Below, piece after piece: positions 57,203 through 64,000 of a stretch of DNA of 64,000 nt. The DNA comes from Isoetes taiwanensis. Taxonomy: Eukaryota > Streptophyta > Lycopodiopsida > Isoetales > Isoetaceae. The stretch spans positions 3,653,279 through 3,717,278 of the forward strand of contig JAJEKV010000067.1 of assembly GCA_021234155.1 (NCBI GenBank), given 5' to 3'. Within the stretch, counting starts at the first letter, position 1; each line of letters opens with the position of its first letter. Under the pieces are notes generated by a model. That model did not search any database and had not been told where the DNA came from. It saw only the letters and a list, made by a program, of their open reading frames with translations. The position numbers and the translations under genes are program-made.

Positions 57203-57894
57203 TTTTTGTGATCGTTTGTTGCAAGATGACAGGCTTTTTTCGTTTTCGAACACATGAATTGGAAATCCTTCCGAAGTTATTGTTATGAAATCAATGATCG
57301 AAAACTTGAAAGATGGACTTCAAGAAGTAAAGTCGCTAATAGCAAAGATAAATTGGCTGCAAAACATTCAATTTGTTATCAATGATTGTTGGAAAAAAGG
57401 AGATATAAACAAGAATGTTTCTTCAAAATTGCTAAAGATACTGACCAAGAAATTTATCCAAAGCTGCAGCAAAGAAGGAAGATAATGTCATTAAGTGGAG
57501 CAAATGTATGGGCTTTGGCGGAAGGATGCCAAGATCAAATAGAATCGATGATTCAATCAAATGTCGGGTTAAGTGGAATTTTGGCTTGACAATACCAAAG
57601 TTTCACCAAAGGTTAGAGATGTCATGAAGAGGAGAACACAAGCAATACAATACCTTGATATCTCACGTGTTTGCTCTTGTAATTGAATCAATTCAGGTCT
57701 TGGAGTTTATGTTTTCTTCCAAAATTCTTTCATGACATTCTAGTACATTCTCAGACATTCTAGTACATTCTGTACATTCTAGTTACGTTCGAAAGACTTT
57801 GTTAATGAATACACATGGTTCTCATGAAATGTATTGCATTTTACATTGTTTACATAGTAGCGAAATCTTGCGGTGATGTGCTATTAGGTACTTT

Positions 57895-58245
57895 TTAGAT
57901 GTACATCCATTAACATTACATGTCCATGCAAAATGCATTTACATGTACTTGAATATCAAAATTACATCATTCTACATTTTAGTGTACTTTTCAATGAAGC
58001 CAAACAAATCGACATATGTACATTAGTTGTACTAATATTGTAACATTAATGTGATGTACTAATATTGGAACATTAATTAGATGTACATTGATGTACATTG
58101 GATGTACATTGGATGTACATTGGATGTTCAATTGAACTGTTGGTCGTACATTAGATGTAATTTCTTGTACATTAGATGTACATTAGATGTCTGAATGAGA
58201 TCGATGGAATCTGTTGGATGGACATTTTATGTACATAGAACATAC
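57895..58245. repeat. Cluster of ATGTACATT motifs
   Basis: Irregular repeats of ATGTACATTGG and variants; a second cluster is at 60262-60325. The palindromic core TGTACA could be a protein-binding or fold-back signal. The same word is common in the Copia LTRs (12150-12245). Confidence 0.6.
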
Positions 58246-58439
58246 ATTAATTGTACAATAGTATAGTTCAATACTCTTTTGGCATCCGTTTGCGGCATCA
58301 TTTTGCTAACATGGTCTTTAATGCTTTTGTTATTGCGGTCGAGCTTTATCAACGGTTTGTATATCGAGAATCCACGATACAAAATTATTAACCGACCCAG
58401 GTTCAGTATCCAAAACCTGATTGCATAAGGAAATTGAAG

Positions 58440-60094
58440 GAGAGAAACACATGTTGTTGTGTCAAACATGAGCAAGCAGATCTGTCGAAAAGGCCTTCAA
58501 TGATATGAGGAGATCCCTACATGTTAATTGCACTTATGGTATAGTGTCTCAGCATCCCAAAGAAAACAATGGAGTATGTCAAGCAAACAAGAAAACTTTT
58601 GATAATGTTAGTATCTTGTGGAGGTCAACAGTTTGCGAAAATATGTGACGGATGAATGGCATAAACTAAAATGCATCAAAGGCGAATGTGATGAATGTGG
58701 AGTGAAGAAATTAGACATCCGTCCAAACGAGGAAGATGGAATTGAAATGTGGACTGGCAAGTATATGCATATGTCAATGAGCCATCCAAAAAAGGTACAT
58801 CCAGAAGGCTTAGATTAGTTGATCAGAATGACAAAGCATCTGTTTTGTTAAAGAACATGAAAAATCAGCTTGCTAAGTTTACAGATCATAACTTTACAAA
58901 GACAATCGGCGAAGCAAAGCAGTTTAAAAGATGTGTTGAGAAACTCCGGATAATAGTGTGTTGTCTGCATTTGTTGACTTTGCGAGAGAACTACACATTG
59001 AAACCGAGGGACGGAAAGTGCAATCCGAGCATTGGAATCCCACGATCAAATTAGTATTTTGGTCCATATTTCAATGATGAAAATAGAAGGTAAGCTTAAA
59101 AAAAAGCGATGCATTTCTATGTTTCAGGATGACCCGAAGCATGACACTCATTTTGTGCAACATGGTTTTAAATTACATTTGGGGTGGCTTAAGAATAATG
59201 GAGGTGGACACATAAACCTTCATTATGTGTGGTCGGATGGTTGTGCATCTCAATTCAAATCTGCACGTGCATGGTATGGAATCTGTAGATACCATGTTGA
59301 AAATAAAATTCGAGTGATATGGAATTTCTTTGGATCTGGCCATGGGAAAGGCACACATGATGGCGAGGCTGGTATAGCAAAGTTGTGGCTTGAGGAAGAG
59401 CGAGAGAAAACAAAATGGCATGCCGGTGTGGTCTGAAAAACTTGACTTGTGCAGTTTTAAGGGCCAAGGAATCGGATTGTGAAAGGGTGTTTTGGGAGGT
59501 TGGAAAAACAGATGTGAACAGGCAGCAAGCATTCAATTGCAAGACTTTACCTGGTACTCAGCAGATACATTCTGTGTCAACTATAAACCCAGCAGATCCA
59601 ACAAAGTTGCTATGCAGACCACTCTCGTGCTTTTGTGATGCTTGCATTAACTTCAATTGGTTGAATTGTGAGAACATTAAACATTGTGGAGAATGGTCTC
59701 TAAAAGTTTAGAGCCCACCTGATCATATTGCCTCTCGTGTTGAAGCTGAAAATGATGTGGAAGTTTTGTATCTTGAGGAGGGGGCTGGTTTAGATGACAC
59801 TTGTATTTATTTCAGGATGTATTTGTGTCTTTTGCAGCACCAGACAATGTGGAAGGTGTTTCATACTATGTTCTCATGTGCACCAGGGAAAAGCATGCAT
59901 TGGAAGAAGATTCAATTGATGACTATGGAAATGAATACTCTGCTGGCACTAGTGTCATTGAAGGACAATATTATGAACTAATCCCAGGCTGCCACAATAA
60001 GTATAAACTGCTTCCTACTAAGAATGTTTTGGTACCTGCAGAATCTGTGATTGGGGTTCGAATCCCATTCAAGAAAGTAAAACACAAAGTTTGA
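58440..60094 (+). pseudogene. Transposase-like gene (SDG-QFK / GSGHGKG motifs), decayed
   Basis: Colinear pieces in changing phases: CVKHEQADLS-like start at 58459; ECDECGVKKLDIRPNEED (58686); KNMKNQLAKFTDHNFTKT (58850); ARELHIETEGRKVQSEHW (about 58985); DPKHDTHFVQHGFKLHLGWL (59133); then VWSDGCASQFKSARAWYG and WNFFGSGHGKGTHDGEAG (59230-59372). The end is about 59810-60094 (VEGVSYYVLMCTREKHALEE to the stop). The order C-x2-C, H-hydrophobic, SDG-QFK, FGSGHGKG-x-DG recurs in multicopy uncharacterised proteins of many eukaryotes; a DDE-type nuclease fold is plausible but not shown here. Frame changes near 58760, 58950, 59070 and 59440 show decay, unless some are introns. Confidence 0.6.
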
Positions 60095-60261
60095 AGGGGC
60101 AATCACAAAGATTTCACTTGCCGATGAAGTCCATGAGACATTGTTATCACAACTTCCAAAGAATTGTAGATGACATGGACTAAGTCGATCTGTAGTACTT
60201 TCACGAAATATTGTAATACTTTGTTATAAGAACTCAAGAACTGACTACTTCAGAAGTGCAT

Positions 60262-60325
60262 TATGTACATCAATGTACATAAGATGTACAACGATGTACA
60301 TCTTATGTACATCTGTTGTACATTC
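60262..60325. repeat. ATGTACAT cluster after the transposase-like gene
   Basis: Five close copies of TGTACAT within 64 bases, partly palindromic (GATGTACATCTTATGTACAT). Confidence 0.6.
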
Positions 60326-60559
60326 CGAAAATCTTATAAAAATTTGTTAAGTGTAAGTTGATTAGAATTGAACACAAGAAAGTTGAATTGCATAAACACT
60401 AAAATGGTTTCAGTCATGGCAAAGATAAGAAATGGACAGGTTTTCATGTACAAATGGTTGATTTATTTATATTGTGGACATAAATATAACACACCCAAAA
60501 ATGAGCATGGCTCATAATTCATGACCAAGCTTCAAAATGTCGGTAGGAGCCCGATATCT

Positions 60560-61600
60560 TATGACTATTGCATCATGTCTTCCAGCCACGAGAGGCTGAA
60601 GAGATATCCTCTAAAGCGATAGTCCATGCGGTTTCTATAGCGTGCCAGCGGCAAACCTTTCCATCCTACATAGCTTTGCATCTTCCGGGACCGTGCCTTC
60701 CCCAAGGGTTGTGCAACAAGTGATTTGTGCCAATATACCTTTCATGGTTGCTCGTTCCTCATAATTTTCAATTTGCTCAACCTTTTCCCAAAGTTCGAGA
60801 ACAGCGGTATAGAGGCGATAATCGGTCCCCAACCCTATGTACTTGCGACTTGTGTTGGTTTGTATTACCTCGGGTGCGCAGAACTCTATCTCTTAGTTTC
60901 TTAATAGTCTTTTGTGTTTCAGTCCATTCATCTACAAAGCAAATGAAGATCACTTAATTATGTATACACACTCATAATTGTACCAATAAGAAAGACGATG
61001 AAGAATAGAGTACTCAAGTGCAATGAACAAAAACTTTGATACATATATTCATAACATTTGAATTTGTACATCGTCAAAGTCTGTACCAACAATGGGCGGT
61101 CGAGAGGCCAATAACATGATGGCGGTTTCTCCATTCCTTGTTCGTATATTGACTAAATTTAGGCAAAGAGCACCCAAGTTCTTTGCCATAGTTTGCCAAA
61201 GAAAATCTGTTCCACACTTTCGATATGCCATCTGTTTGCATTAGTCATTGGATGCTCTTTCACATAAACTATACCATCTTGACCCATTTTGAATCCATTA
61301 AGCCATGGAATGAGCTCCATGACAAGCAATCTGTCACTAGCTAATATCTCGGTGTCCAAGAGAAAGGACATATGTAGCTTCCCTCTGAGATTCAAAGTGG
61401 ATTTGTATCTTTAAATAAATCGATCGAGCCATGTCCATAGTACTCGGGTACTCTTTCCATACCACGACTAATGGTTTCACAAACAACCCCTTTTGAGGTT
61501 CAATGAGGGTGTTTGTGTGGCGTGAGTCCAACACTTGCTCCCGGCTGTAAACAAACTTCAGCTTTATGGAAAAAGCATCACAAATATGTTCCACAATTGG
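60560..61600 (-). pseudogene. Downstream part of the minus-strand gene, function unknown
   Basis: Phases at 61594-61337, 61395-61159, 61231-61049 and 60832-60635 give protein-like sequence: CDAFSIKLKFVYSREQVLDS, then SFLLDTEILASDRLLVMELI, KEHPMTNANRWHIESVEQIF, and ELWEKVEQIENYEERATMKG. They lie downstream of the protease exons on the same strand and may be later exons or a separate gene. Not recognised. Confidence 0.35.
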
Positions 61601-62184
61601 TTGAAGATTTTAGAAGTGAGTGAAGACCGGATGGCAACATCAAACCCTTCTCTTACAAATGCTAACTTGTGATGCTAACCACGGCTGCGGTAAAAAAAAC
61701 ATTTCCTATATTAAATTGAAGCTCATCTTTACGGATCTGTTGGTATCTTGAGTTAATATTTTCATTCTTGTGCACACTCTTGCCCAACACGAATTTAAGT
61801 CAAAGATAACGAGCTTTCTCCACTGAATTAGATGATTCACATCAGCAAGAAAACACTTGAGATTCACAATTTATAATTACATTTCGGACACACAATTGAG
61901 AAAACACATTGATAATTACACGATTGTTATTTGCAGTGTAAGTGAGACAAATAAATTAATTTTTCATTACTTATTGAGTACAAAGAAGCTCGGAGCATGG
62001 CTCATACAAAGCGTAATTTACAAACAAGTCAAAGGGACTATCTACCACGTGTAGGAACAAGCTGCTTGTATATTCATCTAGCCTTCTACAATTAATGCCT
62101 CCATTAGATGATCCCTCAGTGACTTGGCATAGGCATCGGTGAACCAACTGGGTGTCATCTGCATGGAGCACAAGTATTAGAGGA

Positions 62185-62840
62185 CTATACCAACAAATAA
62201 CTAATAGGAAAATAACATGTTCTACTTACAAAAATGGAGCTTGGGCGTGCATCAACCACGGCATCTATGAATTTGTGCATGTAAGCCACAATGTACATGC
62301 AAGGGTTCTTTGGTACTAGTTTACGGCATTTTAGGATGAACACGAGGATCAAAGTTCTTCCTACCATGGCTTAAGCTGTTGGATCCGAGCATCATGTTAT
62401 TGATCACAAGCTTATGAAACCTCGCAAAATTGCAATGTGAGAATAAATCAAGCATAAGAAATTGCAATATGAGAATAATCAAATCATAAAAACAAAACGA
62501 AACTCATACTTATACGGACCACTTTAGCATCGGGTACATAGCCTTTGACAGAGAGAGGATTCAGATACTTGGGCTAGCTATAGATGGAAAAGAGCTTTTC
62601 ATTGGACCAGCAAGCACAAGTATTACCCAATGCCACATTTGGGCCTTGCGAATTGGAACAAATATGTATTGGCATCTTGCAATCAAAATGCCATCCAGCC
62701 CTTCCTTTATGTTAGTGTTACGTGCATCCCCCCCGTTCTTGAGGGAATTCACAAAATTCTGGAAGGTGTCCTGGTCGAACCGTAAAAAACTTGTGTTTCC
62801 AATCAGATGGAAGACTGCTACAAAGGTACCTGCACACAAA
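62185..62840 (-). pseudogene. Ulp1-like C48 cysteine protease fragment
   Basis: After an AG acceptor near 62828 the frame reads FDQDTFQNFVNSL, then ARCQYIFVPIRKAQMWHWVI, LVLAGPMKSSF: the IFVPI ... HWVLVV block with the catalytic His of Ulp1/SENP proteases. After a likely intron, 62367-62185 gives PCMYIVAYMHKFIDAVVDA, at the place of the catalytic Cys block (usually DCG-V), here degenerate. Such proteases cleave SUMO-like modifiers. They are common passengers of plant DNA transposons. Truncated by the Helitron 3 end. Confidence 0.65.
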
Positions 62841-62906
62841 TCCAGATTACATATTAATACATAAGATGAGTGACTTAGGGAATGAAATAACATAAATATG
62901 TTGAAA

Positions 62907-64000
62907 CTAGAAATGGAGCCCAGCGTTGCTGGGCATAGCTAGGAACTATAAATGATACACTGGAGCAATTGTTAAAATGTACTCACATTTTTAACATTGC
63001 ACAATTAAGAGCATTCAACTGCATTTTCCGGTTTCCCCAAAGTTCCCTTAGTTTTTTCCCGTTTCCCTTTGCTTCTTTCCGCTTCTTTTTCCCCCCCTCT
63101 TGTCGTCTTTTCTTTGTCTGTTTTCTCATTTACCTTCTCATTTCTTCCATTTTTCCCTATTTTTCTTTTTCTATTTTTCCATTCCCTTTTCTCCTATTTC
63201 TGTTTGCCCTTTACTTTTTCCCTTTTTTCCTTTCCTTTTTCCTTTCACCGCATTTTCCTTTTCCTTTTTTCTCTTTTTCGTTCCCTCCCCTTTCTATTTT
63301 CCCGTTCTACTCTTATTTTTTCTCTTTTCACTTTTTCCCTTTGCCCATCTCTACGCTTCTATTTTTCCTATTCTCCTTTTCCTTTTCTCTTCTCTCTTTT
63401 CCATTTTCCCACTCCCCGTTTTTTCCCCTTCTTTTATTTCCCTTTCTTCATTTTACCTTCCCTTTTTCCTTTTCTCCCCTTCTTTTCGCTTTCCTTCGCT
63501 TCCCTTTCCCTTTTCCCTTTTTTCCATGTCCCTTTTTCCATTCGCTTTTCCTCCTCTCCCAACCCTTTCTCTCTTCCATTTTTTTCCCTTTCATTTCCCC
63601 CCTCCCTCGCCCTTTTCCTTTTCTCTTTCCCTTTCCCTTTTCCCTTTGCTTTTTTTCACTTTCCCTTTTTTTTTCCTCCTCTTGTCGTCTTTTCTTTTTC
63701 TGTTTTCCCATTTACCTTTTTCCACTATCCCATTTCTTCCATTCCCTTTTCCCTTTTTTGCCCCTTCCCTGTTTTTCCTTTTCTATTTTTCCCTTCGCTT
63801 TTCTCCTATTTCTGTTTGTCCTTTACTTTTTCCCTTTTTCCTTTTTTCCTTTCATTTTTGCCTTTTTCGTTTTTCCTTTCGCCGCATTGACCTTTTCCTT
63901 TTTTCTCTTTTTTGTTCCCCTCCCCTTTCTATTTTCCTGTTCTACTCTTATTTTTTCTCTTTGTCATATGTCCTCATGGACGCTGCCAATGTGGCATGAC
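62907..64000 (-). mobile_element. Helitron 3, 3' end (minus strand), runs off the window
   Basis: On the minus strand hairpin GCCCAGC-AAC-GCTGGGC (62918-62934) is followed by TCCATTT, CTAG (62907-62910) and T: the same 3' end as Helitron 2. The element extends rightwards; no TCTTATATTATAATG start was seen before the window ends. Visible content is the pyrimidine-rich tract. Confidence 0.72.
63040..63960 (+). repeat. Pyrimidine-rich tract (CCCTTTT repeats)
   Basis: About 900 bases almost purely C/T, made of TTTCC, CCCTTTT and TTTTTCC words, with an internal near-duplication (63090-63310 vs 63680-63945). All three plus-strand phases are open because purine-containing stops are rare; the Phe/Pro/Ser frames are artefacts. 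Confidence 0.9.

Larger units (their letters stand above)
56759..62906. mobile_element. Decayed DNA element with GGGTAAAAGCATG end, two genes
   Basis: The left end GGGTAAAAGCATGAAAGGGT matches the TIR of the MITE at 30974 with two differences. Inside lie a plus-strand transposase-like gene (58440-60094) and a minus-strand Ulp1/C48 protease gene (60560-62840), converging. ATGTACAT motifs are dense at 57895-58245 and 60262-60325. The right TIR was not found; Helitron 3 begins at 62907 and may have replaced or displaced it. Treating this as one element is inference. Confidence 0.45.

Noticed and set aside
63069-63999. Plus-strand frames of 273 and 299 codons rich in Phe, Ser, Pro and Leu
   Set aside because: They are forced by an almost pure C/T tract that lacks stop codons; all three phases are open and none has protein-like composition.

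Overview
The window reads as a gene-poor, repeat-dense stretch of a large land-plant nuclear genome. The plant signs are a Copia element with an initiator-tRNA-Met primer site, L1-type LINE debris, Helitrons carrying intron-bearing host gene fragments (a PIP5K-like kinase and an IGHMBP2/UPF1-like helicase), a PPR remnant and long AC/CT microsatellites. A fern or another seed-free plant is my guess; no base proves it. Only one stretch looks like an ordinary host gene, the partial last exon at 1-426. Nearly everything else is mobile DNA, much of it nested.

Layout. 1-426: C-terminal exon with a poly(A) signal. 1782-2267: 5'-truncated LINE with an 11-bp target duplication. 3450-3803: PPR remnant. 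3.9-10 kb: SINE-like tails, tRNA-like heads and fold-back repeats. 10470-16743: a long LTR-like sequence split by a complete Copia element (11960-16681, minus strand; 302-bp LTRs about 1.7% different; GTAGG duplication). 16752-17417: non-autonomous hAT-like element with an 8-bp duplication.

17461-34256 is the most interesting part: a 16.8-kb block bounded by 33-bp perfect inverted repeats. Its plus strand holds a row of small TATA-driven gene cassettes: a divergent long-tailed histone H3-like gene, an acidic protein, and four paralogous small coiled-coil proteins. Most cassettes are followed by a palindrome with arms related to GATCACACGACGC. Its minus strand holds a large transposase-like gene whose frame is split by a 324-bp MITE. 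A Helitron carrying PIP5K exons (24771-27764) has landed between two cassettes. A second H3-like remnant, also followed by CTCACACG palindromes, lies at 51645-52316, so the H3-plus-palindrome pairing occurs twice.

34.8-46.3 kb: two head-to-tail copies of a LINE-like unit, each with a microsatellite, a long pyrimidine-rich leader, ORF1 and endonuclease; the second is split by another Helitron (42044-45112) carrying a helicase fragment. 46.3-47.2 kb: decayed DUF7869-like gene. 47266-47598: miniature LTR element (TRIM). 47793-48420: second hAT-like element. 48.5-51.3 kb: LINE fragments. 52.7-56.7 kb: unrecognised sequence. 56759-62906: decayed element whose left end matches the TIR of the 324-bp MITE, with a plus-strand transposase-like gene and a minus-strand Ulp1/C48 protease gene. 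62907-64000: a third Helitron end on the minus strand, followed by a strongly pyrimidine-rich tract.

Most frames are broken by stops or shifts. The window records repeated insertion into older insertions rather than a working operon-like system; the cassette-and-palindrome block is the best candidate for something undescribed.
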